Shown: in pieces, positions 44,156-53,728 of the stretch | Numbering within the stretch: position 1 is the stretch's first letter | Layout of the letters: each line of letters starts with the position of its first letter | NCBI RefSeq assembly: GCF_013127955.1 | Contig: NZ_CP053435.1 | Location: 1,364,001-1,428,000, forward strand | Source of the DNA: Spirosoma taeanense | GTDB lineage: Bacteria > Bacteroidota > Bacteroidia > Cytophagales > Spirosomataceae | Direction: 5' to 3' | Length of the DNA: 64,000 nucleotides | The notes under the pieces: model-generated | The model's database searches: none | What the model was told of the DNA's origin: nothing | Seen by the model: the letters and a program-made list of their open reading frames with translations, nothing else | Translations under genes and position numbers: made by a program

Positions 44156-45679
44156 ATGCAGTCTATTCTTCCCCATCCTACTCAGCCTGTAAAACCCGGA
44201 ACCAGTACTGGTCAGCAGTACTGGCAGTCTACGGAGAAAATCTTGGATTCCTATTCGCCTGCCGACGGGCAGCTCATTGCGCGGGTACACCCATCCACCC
44301 GCGCCGACTACGACCGCGTCATCGAAACGGCGCAGGCCGCTTTTCGCGAATGGCGGCTCGTGCCGGCTCCGCGCCGGGGCGAAATTGTTCGACAAATGGG
44401 CGACCAGTTTCGTCGGTACAAGCGCGAACTCGGCACGCTCGTCAGTTATGAGATGGGCAAAACGCTCCAGGAAGGTCTGGGCGAGGTTCAGGAAATCATC
44501 GACATCTGCGATTTTGCGGTGGGTCAGTCGCGGCAGTTGTATGGCCTTGCCATGCAGTCTGAACGACCCGCCCACCGGATGCTGGAGCAGTGGCATCCGC
44601 TCGGAGTTGTCGGGATTATTTCGGCGTTCAACTTTCCGGTAGCCGTCTGGTCGTGGAATGCCATGATCGCCTGGGTGTGCGGGGATGTGTGTGTCTGGAA
44701 ACCATCCGAGAAAACCCCCCTGACGGCCCTGGCCTGTCAGCAGATTATTGGCGAAGTGCTGCGTAACAACGACGTACCCGAAGGCGTCTCCTGCCTCATT
44801 ACGGGTGGCCGCGATGCAGGCGAGTGGCTGGCCCGTGATCCGCGCGTTGCGCTGGTGTCGGCAACGGGCAGCACCCGAATGGGTAAGGCCGTGGCCGAAG
44901 CCGTGGCGGGCCGTCTGGGGCGGAGTCTGCTGGAACTGGGCGGGAACAATGCAATCATTGTTTCTGAATATGCCGACCTGGACCTGGCTATCCCGGCGAT
45001 TGTGTTCGGTGCCGTTGGTACGGCAGGACAGCGCTGCACGACAACCCGCCGGATCATTGTGCAGGAAAGTATTTACGAGGATGTGAAAAACCGGCTGAAA
45101 AACGCGTACACGCAGTTACGAATTGGTAATCCACTGGACGAGTCCTTCCACGTCGGACCGCTGATTGACCGGCAGGCGGTGAAGGACTACCAGACCGCTG
45201 TGCAGGAAATCCGAACTATGGGAGGGCGGTTTGTGGTTGAGCCGGGTTTGGTCGAAGGATTAGGATTTGAGTCGGGCTGTTACGTTCGGCCCTGTATTGC
45301 CGAAGCCGAGAACCACTGGCCAATTGTGCAGCGCGAAACGTTCGTGCCGATCCTGTATATGCTCCCATACAGCTCGTTAGACGATGCTATTGCGCAGCAG
45401 AATGGCGTCCCGCAGGGCTTATCCTCGGCAATCTTTACGTTAAATCTGCGCGAAGCCGAGTATTTTCTGGCGGTGACCGGCTCCGACTGCGGCATTGCCA
45501 ACGTCAATATTGGTACGTCGGGGGCCGAGATTGGGGGTGCCTTCGGGGGCGAAAAAGAAACCGGCGGAGGCCGTGAGTCCGGTTCAGATGCCTGGAAAGC
45601 GTATATGCGCCGACAAACCAACACGATCAATTACGGCACCACAATGCCGCTGGCGCAGGGAATCTCATTCGAGTTGTAA
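44156..45679 (+). CDS. Aldehyde dehydrogenase of the ALDH7 (alpha-aminoadipic semialdehyde) type
   Basis: The 507-residue enzyme oxidises an aldehyde with NAD(P)+. The ALDH7-like signature AFNFPVAVWSWNAMIAWVCG is present, and its length and motif order match ALDH7A1/AmaB-type enzymes that act on alpha-aminoadipic semialdehyde in lysine breakdown. The glutamate in LLELGGNNA and catalytic Cys294 in GQRCTTTRR are intact. The start is ATG 44156 (see the -7 element at 44118). No other lysine-degradation gene is adjacent, so the substrate is inferred from family only. A strong hairpin follows the stop. Confidence 0.93.
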   Translation: MQSILPHPTQPVKPGTSTGQQYWQSTEKILDSYSPADGQLIARVHPSTRADYDRVIETAQAAFREWRLVPAPRRGEIVRQMGDQFRRYKRELGTLVSYEMGKTLQEGLGEVQEIIDICDFAVGQSRQLYGLAMQSERPAHRMLEQWHPLGVVGIISAFNFPVAVWSWNAMIAWVCGDVCVWKPSEKTPLTALACQQIIGEVLRNNDVPEGVSCLITGGRDAGEWLARDPRVALVSATGSTRMGKAVAEAVAGRLGRSLLELGGNNAIIVSEYADLDLAIPAIVFGAVGTAGQRCTTTRRIIVQESIYEDVKNRLKNAYTQLRIGNPLDESFHVGPLIDRQAVKDYQTAVQEIRTMGGRFVVEPGLVEGLGFESGCYVRPCIAEAENHWPIVQRETFVPILYMLPYSSLDDAIAQQNGVPQGLSSAIFTLNLREAEYFLAVTGSDCGIANVNIGTSGAEIGGAFGGEKETGGGRESGSDAWKAYMRRQTNTINYGTTMPLAQGISFEL

Positions 45680-45689
45680 ATAAAACCAG

Positions 45690-45720
45690 GACACGAAGCC
45701 TGCCTGGCAGGCTTCGTGTC
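45690..45720. terminator. Hairpin terminator after the ALDH gene
   Basis: A 15-bp perfect stem (GACACGAAGCCTGCC and complement) with a tight loop lies between convergent genes. The core GAAGCCTGCC recurs in the hairpin at 62143-62177. Confidence 0.7.
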
Positions 45721-45730
45721 TGATTAAAGC

Positions 45731-46768
45731 CTAGTCAAGTCGGACCCACATCGATCCACTAAACGTTTCACCGGGGTTCAGCACAACCAGGCCCTCGCCA
45801 TTATTGAGCGCATTGACGTTGGCCGTCTGGGGTTCAATCGCGATTCTGTCGCGCCGGGGTGGCGTATAGCAAACCAGATAATTGAGTTTACCCACACCGG
45901 TTTGCTGGCCCACGATCAGGCGGACGCCCGCTTTGGCGGATGACAGAACAGTTTCGGCAAAACGAATACCGGTTGAAGTTTCGCCCGTGGGTTCAATCTG
46001 GAACGGAGTGTCAATCTGGCGATCACGCAGACTGATGGTTTCGGCGGGTTCGGTCGGCTGGCGACCGTTCGGAATCATGTCGCCGTCTAGAATGATGGTT
46101 GTTCGCTGCGGCAGCGTCAGCATCAGGTCGTCTACGGGTTCGTCGTTCAGCGAAAAGTACGGATGCCAGCCAAAAGAAACGGGACAGCGGGTCGTGCCGA
46201 TATTCAGGACTGAGTAAATAATCCGCAGGGCGCACAGCCGGTCGGCATTGGGGGCGCTACCGAGTTCCAGCCAGTCGGCGCGGGTTAATTCATAGGTTAC
46301 CGTAAATGTAAAGGGAAACGGATAGCCTACTGTATCGCCGGTGTAATCATACCGGATGGTTAAACTGGCGTGATTAGGAGTAGTTTCCTGATTCACAACC
46401 GTAAACGGCTTGCCGTGCACGAAGCCATGCAGCGCATTATCACGGCTCACTTCGTTCATCTTAAGGGCGTAGGCTTCGCCCTCGAAGGTAAAAATGCCGT
46501 GACGAATCCGGCTCGCGAATGGAAACAGCAGCGCACTGGCGTATGATTCGTCGGCTACCAGCGCCTGGGGCGATTCAGGCGCATGGATCAGCGCATACAG
46601 ATTTTTGCCTTTGCGTAGCACCAATCGGCGGATAATACCCCCGTACTCGGGAATTACGGTCAGGAACTCGCCTGTTCCGGGGTACTCAAGTATATACTCG
46701 GTTAGTGGTTCGCGCTCCGTAGCTAGCGGCAACGGGCCAAACGGCTCGGTAGTAATGGTAAATGGCAT
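45731..46768 (-). CDS. Cytosolic aldose 1-epimerase-like protein
   Basis: The 345-residue protein has the galactose-mutarotase fold but no signal peptide. EYGGIIRRLVL, NALHGFVHGK and GWHPYFSLND carry the histidines expected in the active site, and a glutamate is present near the C-terminus (RIAIEPQTANVNALNNG). It resembles the YeaD/LacX-like branch of epimerases rather than the secreted one at 34.6 kb. It may act on glucose-6-phosphate or other intracellular sugars. It converges on the ALDH gene with 51 bases between stops. Confidence 0.88.
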   Translation of the reverse strand: MPFTITTEPFGPLPLATEREPLTEYILEYPGTGEFLTVIPEYGGIIRRLVLRKGKNLYALIHAPESPQALVADESYASALLFPFASRIRHGIFTFEGEAYALKMNEVSRDNALHGFVHGKPFTVVNQETTPNHASLTIRYDYTGDTVGYPFPFTFTVTYELTRADWLELGSAPNADRLCALRIIYSVLNIGTTRCPVSFGWHPYFSLNDEPVDDLMLTLPQRTTIILDGDMIPNGRQPTEPAETISLRDRQIDTPFQIEPTGETSTGIRFAETVLSSAKAGVRLIVGQQTGVGKLNYLVCYTPPRRDRIAIEPQTANVNALNNGEGLVVLNPGETFSGSMWVRLD

Positions 46769-46850
46769 CGGCGTGTCGTTGATAAAGAACGTACGCCTAA
46801 TAAATGCACTGGTTCGCGTTTTGTTTGGGCCATTCTATCAAAAACGCCAC

Positions 46851-47636
46851 TCACATTTCGCCTTCTACGCCCAGACCGAACAGCGCAAAGTCATACCGGA
46901 CGGGATCGGCCGGGTCAAATTGGCGGAGAACGCCAGTTAGTTCAAGCGCGGCTTTCCAGTCGGGCTGTGCAGATTTACCCACCTGACGAGTGAGTAAACC
47001 CAGCTTGCGGGCAACGCGGTTGACGTGAACATCAATGGGCATGACCAGTTGTGCTGGTTGCAGCCGTGTCCATAGCCCAAAGTCAACCCCCCGGTCGTCG
47101 CGCCGGACCATCCAGCGTAAAAACATCAGCAGCCGCTTGCAGGATGAGTTGCGGGCAGGGGTGGCGATATGCTTGCGGGTGCGGTCGGGGAAATACGGGT
47201 CGCAGCAAAACCGGTCGTGGAAGACAATCAGGGCCTGCTCAGCCGATGGGTGAGGAGTAGTCTCCGGCAAAAAAGCATCCTCCAGCGAGTCATTCTGCTG
47301 ATAATACCGGTGAAAGAAATGCAGGAAGTAAAGCGCGTCGGTCGCGTTGAAGGTGCGGTGTTTGAACGCCAGAAACCGCTTCAGGTCCGTTTCCTGATGG
47401 TTACGTATAAAATCATACGGTGCACCGTCCATTAACTCAACCAGTTCACTAGCCTTCCTGAGAATAACTGGTCGCTGCCCCCAGGCCAGAACGGCAGCCC
47501 AGAACCCCATAATCTCAATGTCCTGTTTCTGGGTAAACCGATGGGGAATACTAATGGGATCACGTTCAATAAATGAAGGCCGATTGTATTGATCGGCCTT
47601 CGTATTGAGTATATCAGCAAGTTCGTCGTGCGTCAA
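46851..47636 (-). CDS. TIGR02757/DUF2400-family protein
   Basis: The 261-residue protein matches the TIGR02757 family, found largely in Bacteroidota and a few others, with no known function. Typical elements are NRPSFIERDPISIPHRF, DIEIMGFWAAVLAWGQR and MPIDVHVNRVARKLGLL. The last resembles the helix-hairpin-helix part of DNA glycosylases of the Nth class, suggesting DNA binding. No ATG is available. The start is a TTG that overlaps the stop of the upstream small gene in a TTGA junction, implying translational coupling. Confidence 0.88.
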   Translation of the reverse strand: MTHDELADILNTKADQYNRPSFIERDPISIPHRFTQKQDIEIMGFWAAVLAWGQRPVILRKASELVELMDGAPYDFIRNHQETDLKRFLAFKHRTFNATDALYFLHFFHRYYQQNDSLEDAFLPETTPHPSAEQALIVFHDRFCCDPYFPDRTRKHIATPARNSSCKRLLMFLRWMVRRDDRGVDFGLWTRLQPAQLVMPIDVHVNRVARKLGLLTRQVGKSAQPDWKAALELTGVLRQFDPADPVRYDFALFGLGVEGEM

Positions 47637-47851
47637 TGCGATTTCCCTCCGCTGACAACCCAGGCCATTGCCCGCGACACGCCCGAAAACAGGGCCAGCA
47701 GGCTCGACATGACAAATGTAAATACCGCAATAAACGGGTAAGCCAGTGTAAACATCACGCTGAACGTGACGTAGCCCGGGGAGGCTTTCATCTGTTTTTC
47801 CCGCTCCCGATTACGCCGGGCAATCCGTTCTTCTTTAGTCTCTTTTTCCAT
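47633..47851 (-). CDS. Small membrane protein coupled to TIGR02757
   Basis: A 72-residue protein with a very basic/acidic N-terminus (KEERIARRNREREKQMKAS) and one or two hydrophobic helices (about residues 27-66). It is probably a small inner-membrane protein. Its stop overlaps the downstream TTG start by four bases, so the pair is co-translated. I recognise no family beyond hypothetical small Bacteroidota proteins. Confidence 0.7.
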   Translation of the reverse strand: MEKETKEERIARRNREREKQMKASPGYVTFSVMFTLAYPFIAVFTFVMSSLLALFSGVSRAMAWVVSGGKSH

Positions 47852-47881
47852 AACGCAGGTGATGAATCCGCTGGCTGCTAA

Positions 47882-49054
47882 TTATTTAACAATGTAGCTT
47901 ACTTCAGCCCGAAAACGTCGATCCTCCGGAGAAAGTTTCGCGAACGCCTGGGTTGATAGCTTAATCAGGATTTTATCGTTCACGCCCGTGTCTGGCAGCC
48001 GGCCAATCACTTTAACCCACAGACTCTGGTTGTTGAACTCATTCCGAACCTGGACCAGCGTGCCGATGGGGGCCGTGCGGTGGAGGGCGAGGTATTTACC
48101 CGATTCATCGGCCCCTTCGATCATCTCGGCCACGCCACTCGTAGCAATCCGTCGGCCGCGTGTTGGCATGGGGGCATCGTTACCCGGACGGGGCATCTCG
48201 ACTTCAACCTCTTCCGCTTTTGGCGCGGCAGTCGGGCGGCTCTCAGTTTTGGCCGTACTGGATTCGTCGGGGCGCTTAGAGGTCGCAACCGGACGCGTTT
48301 CAGCCGGACGCGATTCAATGGTCCGTTCGGGTCGGGCTGGCTCTGGTTTTGAGCGCGCTTCGGCCGTTCGCGGGGGAGTTTCCGTACGTGACTCTGCTGA
48401 CCGGGTTTCAGCGGGTCGTTCGGGCGCTGACGCTTTCGCTGTCACAGATGGCGACGACGTAGCGGGAACACGTACGACATAGGCTTTTTCACTGACAATC
48501 AACGCCTGACCAATCAGTACATTGTCGTTGCCAAGGCTGTTCCACCGGCGCAGGTCGGCCTGCGACACGCCATACCGAACGGCCAGGCTGTACAGAGTCT
48601 GCCCCGGCTCGACAATATGAATACCGGCCTTGGCAGGATCATCATTTTTTCGAGTTTCGGCATCAGCTTTTTTATCGGCGGCTTTTGACGAAACCACCGG
48701 GTTTGCATTATCTGCTTCTTTTACGTCGCGCTTCAGGGCTTTTTCTTCCTTTCGGATCGCCTTGTCAATCGCTTTGGCTTCTTTCCGGCTAAGGGCACCA
48801 TCCGGAATGGGAATCCGCACGACATGATCGTAACGGACGGCATCGTCCAGGTCAGGATTGGCACTTCGGATGGCATCCACCGAGCTGCGGTAGCGACGGG
48901 CAATGGAATAAAGCGTCTGCCCCTGATCGACCCGATGAAGAATGAATCGTTTACCGTCTTTCTTCTCAACACCAACCGAATCGGCCACGGTATGGGCGTG
49001 GGCAATGCTGCCCATCAGCAGCGGCAGGACAAAGAGAGGGATGTACGTTTTCAT
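47882..49054 (-). CDS. LysM/RlpA-like secreted cell-wall protein
   Basis: The 390-residue protein has a signal peptide (ending IAHAH) and two LysM peptidoglycan-binding domains (about 36-82 and 146-190, DQGQTLYSIARRY and EPGQTLYSLAVRY). A long Arg/Thr/Pro/Ser/Glu-rich linker (about 200-295, repeating units like RPAETR) leads to a C-terminal RlpA-like double-psi barrel (about 300-390). Features there are ASGVAEMI-like TSGVAEMI, APIGTLVQVRNE, and GRLPDTGVNDK with the conserved aspartate. RlpA proteins are lytic transglycosylases or septal-ring proteins acting on denuded glycan. Activity here is inferred from the fold only. Confidence 0.9.
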   Translation of the reverse strand: MKTYIPLFVLPLLMGSIAHAHTVADSVGVEKKDGKRFILHRVDQGQTLYSIARRYRSSVDAIRSANPDLDDAVRYDHVVRIPIPDGALSRKEAKAIDKAIRKEEKALKRDVKEADNANPVVSSKAADKKADAETRKNDDPAKAGIHIVEPGQTLYSLAVRYGVSQADLRRWNSLGNDNVLIGQALIVSEKAYVVRVPATSSPSVTAKASAPERPAETRSAESRTETPPRTAEARSKPEPARPERTIESRPAETRPVATSKRPDESSTAKTESRPTAAPKAEEVEVEMPRPGNDAPMPTRGRRIATSGVAEMIEGADESGKYLALHRTAPIGTLVQVRNEFNNQSLWVKVIGRLPDTGVNDKILIKLSTQAFAKLSPEDRRFRAEVSYIVK

Positions 49055-49313
49055 GGGTTCTGATAACCGAAGGCGGTAGTGAACTCGGGAAAAAGAGTCT
49101 GATGTAAATGTAATGTAAAAATCCGGCCTACGTCAACTGAAAACGGCTTTTATCCTGGTTTCCATCTAACTTCGGCCTGAAAAATTACCGTATCGCAGCT
49201 GTTAAAAAAGCTTAAAAATGAACCGCCCGAACACAAGCAGTCGTTTGAAGTTTACAAAGACAGCCAATTACCGGTTGCTCATTAATCAAAATAGAAACCG
49301 AAAACCAGACTAC

Positions 49314-50879
49314 ATGCAGACATATTCGATACTTTGGGCCGACGACGAGATTGATCTGCTCAAGCCCCATATCCTGTTCCTGAAAAACAAAGGCTATGAC
49401 GTAACCCCCGTTAACAGCGGAGCCGACGCGCTCGAACAGGTAGAGCAAACCAACTACGACGTCGTATTTTTAGATGAGATGATGCCTGGCATGACGGGTC
49501 TGGAAACCCTGTCACAGATCAAGCAGATGCGGCCCAATCTGCCCGTGGTGATGATTACCAAGAGCGAAGAAGAGCACATTATGGAAGAGGCCATTGGCTC
49601 TAAAATTGCCGATTATCTGATCAAGCCGCTTAATCCAAACCAGATTCTGCTATCGGTCAAGAAAATTCTTGACAATAAACGGCTGGTGACCGAGCGCACC
49701 AACATCGGCTATCAGCAGGATTTTCGGAATATTTCCATGCAGTACAACGACCGCATGGATTTTGAAGAATGGGCTGACGTCTATAAAAAGCTGATTTACT
49801 GGGAGCTGGAGCTGGACGGGTCGCAGGACAAGAGCATGTCGGAAGTGATGAATATGCAGAAAAGCGAAGCCAACGCCACTTTCTGTAAGTTCGTGATGGA
49901 GAACTATGAGGACTGGCTCAACGACCCGAAAATGGATAGCCCGATTATGTCGCATCAGCTGATGCGCAAGAAAGTGTTTCCATTATTGGATCAGGGCAGC
50001 AACTCGTCTCCGCTTTTCTTTATCCTGATCGACAACCTGCGCTACGACCAGTGGAAGGTGATTGAGCCATTGCTGGCCGACTACTTTACGGTCGAAGAAG
50101 AATCGTCCTATTATTCGATTCTGCCCACAACGACCGGCTTTGCCCGTAACGCCATCTTTTCGGGGATGATGCCCAGCGAAATGGAGCGTAAACATCCCGA
50201 CCTGTGGGTTAACGACGACAGCGAGGACGAAGGACTCAATAACCACGAAGACGAATTCCTGCGTCGGCAGCTCGAACAGAGCCGGCTGAACGTAAAGATG
50301 TCGTACCACAAGATTCTGAACGTAAACCAGGGGAAATCGCTGGTCGACAGCTTCAATAATTTGCTGCAGAACCAGTTGAACGTGGTTGTGTACAACTTCG
50401 TGGATATGCTGTCGCACGCCCGCACCGATATGGCGATGATTAAAGAACTGGCGCCCGATGAGTCGGCGTATCGGTCCATCACGCGGTCGTGGTTTCTGCA
50501 TTCGCCCCTGCTCGAACTGATTCAGAAGATTGCGGCCAAAGGCGGTCGACTCGTCGTTACGACCGACCATGGCATGATTCGGGTGCAGAAACCGGCCAAA
50601 ATCGTCGGCTACCGCGAAACCAACACCAATCTGCGCTACAAGCAGGGTAAAAACCTTGGTTTCGACGACAATCACCTGTTTGTGGGCCGGAAGCCGGAAC
50701 GTCTGTTCCTGCCGAAGCCGCACGTGTCAACGGCTTATGTCTTTACGCTGGAAGATTACTTCTTTGCGTACCCGAACAACTACAATTATTACGTAAACCA
50801 CTACCGCAATACCTTCCAGCACGGGGGGGTGTCGCTGGAAGAAATGGTTATTCCGTTTGCCTACATGAAAGCGAAGTAG
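49314..50879 (+). CDS. porX: PorX-type response regulator with alkaline-phosphatase-like domain
   Basis: The 521-residue protein has an N-terminal receiver domain (1 to about 120, Asp10, Asp11 and phosphoacceptor Asp54 in VFLDEMMPG, KPL near 104). A helical linker and a C-terminal PglZ/alkaline-phosphatase-superfamily domain follow. In the latter the nucleophile region is LPTTTGFARNAIFSG (Thr272-274), with LIDNLRYDQW and TTDHGMI as metal-binding segments. This architecture is that of PorX, which regulates type IX secretion genes and has nucleotide phosphodiesterase activity. I placed the start at ATG 49314. The upstream 32 codons do not resemble the family and would precede the first receiver strand. 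No PorY gene is adjacent. Confidence 0.95.
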   Translation: MQTYSILWADDEIDLLKPHILFLKNKGYDVTPVNSGADALEQVEQTNYDVVFLDEMMPGMTGLETLSQIKQMRPNLPVVMITKSEEEHIMEEAIGSKIADYLIKPLNPNQILLSVKKILDNKRLVTERTNIGYQQDFRNISMQYNDRMDFEEWADVYKKLIYWELELDGSQDKSMSEVMNMQKSEANATFCKFVMENYEDWLNDPKMDSPIMSHQLMRKKVFPLLDQGSNSSPLFFILIDNLRYDQWKVIEPLLADYFTVEEESSYYSILPTTTGFARNAIFSGMMPSEMERKHPDLWVNDDSEDEGLNNHEDEFLRRQLEQSRLNVKMSYHKILNVNQGKSLVDSFNNLLQNQLNVVVYNFVDMLSHARTDMAMIKELAPDESAYRSITRSWFLHSPLLELIQKIAAKGGRLVVTTDHGMIRVQKPAKIVGYRETNTNLRYKQGKNLGFDDNHLFVGRKPERLFLPKPHVSTAYVFTLEDYFFAYPNNYNYYVNHYRNTFQHGGVSLEEMVIPFAYMKAK

Positions 50880-50900
50880 TCAAACGTCGTGGTAGCTTGC

Positions 50901-50940
50901 AACAAAAAATCCCGACCTATGCAGGTCGGGATTTTTTGTT
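50901..50940. terminator. Bidirectional terminator between porX and ftsE
   Basis: An 18-bp perfect stem (AACAAAAAATCCCGACCT and complement) around an ATGC loop, with A and T tracts on both sides, serves both convergent genes. Confidence 0.88.
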
Positions 50941-50963
50941 GTACTGGTTCTAAAATCTAAATA

Positions 50964-51644
50964 TCATCCGCCCAGTTCAACTACCTGGCCATCCTGACAG
51001 CGTAGAACGCGGGCGGGATACTTGTTCAGTAATTCGTAATTGTGGGTGGCCATCAAAATAGCCGTGCCGGCATTGTTGATGGACTGAAAAAGCTTCATAA
51101 TCTGATCCGATACGGCCGGATCGAGGTTTCCCGTCGGCTCATCGGCAATCAGAATCTGAGGTTCATTGAGCATGGCTCGGGCCACCACCACGCGCTGCTG
51201 CTCACCGCCCGAAAGCTGATGCGGCATTTTTTTCTGCGCCGTTCCCAGACCTACCTGCATCAGCACATCGGCGATGCGGTTATTCATATCGGCCTTGTTC
51301 TTCCAGCCGGTGGCCTTCAGAACAAACTTGAGATTTTCTTCAACGGAACGATCCGAAAACAACTGAAAGTCCTGAAAGACGATCCCGATTTTCCGGCGTA
51401 GAAAAGGAACATCGCGGGGCTTAAGGGCATCGAGCTGATAACCCGCTACAAACCCTTTGCCATTCTGAAGCCACAGATCGGCGTAGAGCGTCTTCAGCAG
51501 GGACGTCTTGCCGCTGCCCGTTCGGCCAATCAGGTAAGCGAAATCACCTTTGTTAATTGCGAAGGAAACATCGCCCAGAACCAGCTTGCTGCCCTGGTAA
51601 ATATCCGCATGTTCGAGACTCAGAACGGGTTCGGTGGAGAACAT
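50964..51644 (-). CDS. ftsE: Cell division ATP-binding protein FtsE
   Basis: The 226-residue ABC-transporter ATPase of the FtsE type links septal ring activity to peptidoglycan hydrolysis together with the membrane protein FtsX. Walker A is GRTGSGKTS (40-48), the signature LSGGEQQ (144-150), and Walker B LIADEP (165-170). The start is ATG 51644; the frame opens two codons earlier at a TTG. FtsX is not adjacent, unlike in many proteobacteria but as usual in Bacteroidota. A lolD- or MacB-type ATPase is the main alternative. Confidence 0.88.
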   Translation of the reverse strand: MFSTEPVLSLEHADIYQGSKLVLGDVSFAINKGDFAYLIGRTGSGKTSLLKTLYADLWLQNGKGFVAGYQLDALKPRDVPFLRRKIGIVFQDFQLFSDRSVEENLKFVLKATGWKNKADMNNRIADVLMQVGLGTAQKKMPHQLSGGEQQRVVVARAMLNEPQILIADEPTGNLDPAVSDQIMKLFQSINNAGTAILMATHNYELLNKYPARVLRCQDGQVVELGG

Positions 51645-51734
51645 AATCAAAAATTGGCAGCTAAACAGCCGGTCGTTACAGTAGCCCTGCGCAAATGGAT
51701 TGCCATACTGCTACTGTAACGGCCGGCTGCCTAC

Positions 51735-52403
51735 TTATTGTTTTACCGGCAGGTTAGCCTTCTCGTGGTCGGCCAGGAATTTAGCCAGACCGCTGTCGGT
51801 AAGCGGATGGTTGAGCAGCGCTTTAATGGCGCTCAGCGGAGCCGTCATTACGTCAGCTCCAATTTCAGCGCATTGGATAATGTGCATTGGGTGACGTACA
51901 GAAGCTGCCAGAACCTCGGTCGTATAGCCGTAATTGGTGAAAATGGTTACGATCTGCTCGATCAGGGCCATGCCGTCGGTCGAGATGTCGTCCAGACGAC
52001 CTACGAACGGCGACACATACGAAGCACCGGCCTTAGCCGCTACCAGCGCCTGACCCGCCGAGAAAATCAGCGTACAGTTAGTGCGGATACCTTTTTCCGA
52101 GAAGTATTTGATCGCCTTGACGCCCTCGGCCGTCATCGGAATCTTAACGACGATATTCTCATCGAGTTCGGCCAGTTCTTCGCCTTCTTTGATCATCTCC
52201 TCGTATTTGATCGAGATGACCTCCGCGCTTACGTCGCCTTCTACAATCTCGCAAATCTGCTTGTAGTGACGCATTACGTTGTCTTTGCCGGTGATGCCTT
52301 CTTTGGCCATCAGCGAAGGATTGGTGGTAACGCCGTCGAGGATACCCATCTCCTGGGCTTCGCGAATGTCGGCCAGATTGGCCGTGTCAATGAAAAACTT
52401 CAT
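51735..52403 (-). CDS. fsa: Fructose-6-phosphate aldolase/transaldolase-like protein (FSA/TalC)
   Basis: The 222-residue cytosolic enzyme of the small transaldolase family starts at ATG 52403 with the family N-terminus [16 protein letters not shown]. The Schiff-base lysine is in VKIPMTAEG, and other typical segments are [12 protein letters not shown] and [12 protein letters not shown]. Members either carry out transaldolase reactions or cleave fructose-6-phosphate to dihydroxyacetone and glyceraldehyde-3-phosphate; which applies is not certain from sequence. It lies 58 bases downstream of galactokinase, so the two may be co-transcribed. Confidence 0.92.
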   Translation of the reverse strand: MKFFIDTANLADIREAQEMGILDGVTTNPSLMAKEGITGKDNVMRHYKQICEIVEGDVSAEVISIKYEEMIKEGEELAELDENIVVKIPMTAEGVKAIKYFSEKGIRTNCTLIFSAGQALVAAKAGASYVSPFVGRLDDISTDGMALIEQIVTIFTNYGYTTEVLAASVRHPMHIIQCAEIGADVMTAPLSAIKALLNHPLTDSGLAKFLADHEKANLPVKQ

Positions 52404-52461
52404 AGTTCTAAGAAAATTCTCCTGCCCCACCGGAGCCGGGCAAAAAGTGAAATTTAGGTGA

Positions 52462-53637
52462 TCAATTAATCAGGTGTGTACCGTCCTGGATTTTACAGGC
52501 GTGAAGGTACGTATCTTTCCCCGTTTGGGCTTTATATTGTTTGGTAATCAGCTGTGTAAAGTCGTCAAGGGTTTCTTCGCGCACTAAATTTATGGTGCAG
52601 CCGCCAAAGCCTCCGCCCATCATTCGGGCGCCTAATACCCCCGGGTGATGCCGCGCAATTTCAACCAGAATGTCCAGTTCAGGGCAGCTCACCTCATACC
52701 AGTGACTCAACCCCTCATGAGAGCCGTACATCAACTGACCGAACGTAGCTAGGTCACCTGCTTCGAGGGCCGCGACGCCGTCGAGCAGACGCTGATTTTC
52801 CTGAACGACATAAGCGCACCGGCGGTAAATATGGGCGTCGGCACTTTTCAGGTGCTGATCGAGCATGTCCATCGTTACATCGCGTAGGCTTTTGATGTCC
52901 GGATAGAACGTCTGAAGAAACCGAACCCCGGCCTCGCACTCGGCTCGGCGGGTATTGTATTCCGACGCGACGAGGGAATGCTTGACGCGCGAATCGCAGA
53001 GCACGATCCGAATACCTTCCATCTGCAGGGGAGCATATGTAAAGTCCAGCGAGCGGCAGTCCAGCTTAATAACGTGATTGGCTTTCCCCATCATGCTGGC
53101 GAACATATCCATGATGCCGACTTTGGCGCCAACAAATTCGTTTTCGGCCCGCTGCGAAAGCTTAACCAGATCGAGTCGTTCGAGACCCAGCCCAAACAGT
53201 TCGTTCAAGCCAAAACCAACCCCGTTTTCGAGCGCGGCCGACGATGATAGTCCGGCACCTATCGGGATGGTGCCGCTGAACACGCAGTTAAACCCCTTGA
53301 GCGCATGCCCTGTTAACCGCAACTGGGCTACTACGCCCAGCAGATAATCGGCCCAGGTCTGCGTTGGGGTCAGGTCATCGAGCGAACCCTGAAACGTTTC
53401 GTTTAAATCGTGGGCAATAAAGTGCAGTTTATTATCTGAACGCGGTCCAATTGCGAGGTAGATAGCCTTGTCGATAGCCGCCGGCAGAACGAACCCTTCG
53501 TTATAGTCGGTATGTTCACCAATCAGATTGACGCGGCCCGGTGAGCAAATCAACAGCGGGAGATCTTGGGTTTGCCCGTGCGGTTCAGCAGAAAACGCGT
53601 TCTGGTAGGACGCGGTGAGTTGATTAAGCAGGTCCAT
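52462..53637 (-). CDS. galK: Galactokinase
   Basis: The 391-residue enzyme phosphorylates galactose to galactose-1-phosphate, the first step of the Leloir pathway, in the cytosol. The galactose-binding signature [16 protein letters not shown] is near residue 33, the GHMP ATP-binding loop [16 protein letters not shown] near 119, and [13 protein letters not shown] near the C-terminus. No galT or galE is adjacent. A nine-bp inverted repeat lies just upstream of the start, and the SRP RNA gene lies further upstream on the same strand. Confidence 0.97.
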   Translation of the reverse strand: MDLLNQLTASYQNAFSAEPHGQTQDLPLLICSPGRVNLIGEHTDYNEGFVLPAAIDKAIYLAIGPRSDNKLHFIAHDLNETFQGSLDDLTPTQTWADYLLGVVAQLRLTGHALKGFNCVFSGTIPIGAGLSSSAALENGVGFGLNELFGLGLERLDLVKLSQRAENEFVGAKVGIMDMFASMMGKANHVIKLDCRSLDFTYAPLQMEGIRIVLCDSRVKHSLVASEYNTRRAECEAGVRFLQTFYPDIKSLRDVTMDMLDQHLKSADAHIYRRCAYVVQENQRLLDGVAALEAGDLATFGQLMYGSHEGLSHWYEVSCPELDILVEIARHHPGVLGARMMGGGFGGCTINLVREETLDDFTQLITKQYKAQTGKDTYLHACKIQDGTHLIN

Positions 53638-53651
53638 GTTGGGGTCAGGGA

Positions 53652-53692
53652 GTTTAGCGGCCTAATCCAGCTAAAACGCAAAACCGCTAAAC
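53652..53692. promoter_or_regulatory. Inverted repeat just upstream of galK, possible operator
   Basis: GTTTAGCGG at 53652-53660 and its perfect complement CCGCTAAAC at 53684-53692 flank 23 bases. The motif GCTAAA(A)C occurs three times (near 53670, 53686 and 53708). It lies 15-55 bases before the galK start. Confidence 0.45.
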
Positions 53693-53728
53693 GAAGCAGC
53701 CGTTTCGGCTAAACAGACTGGAAACGGC

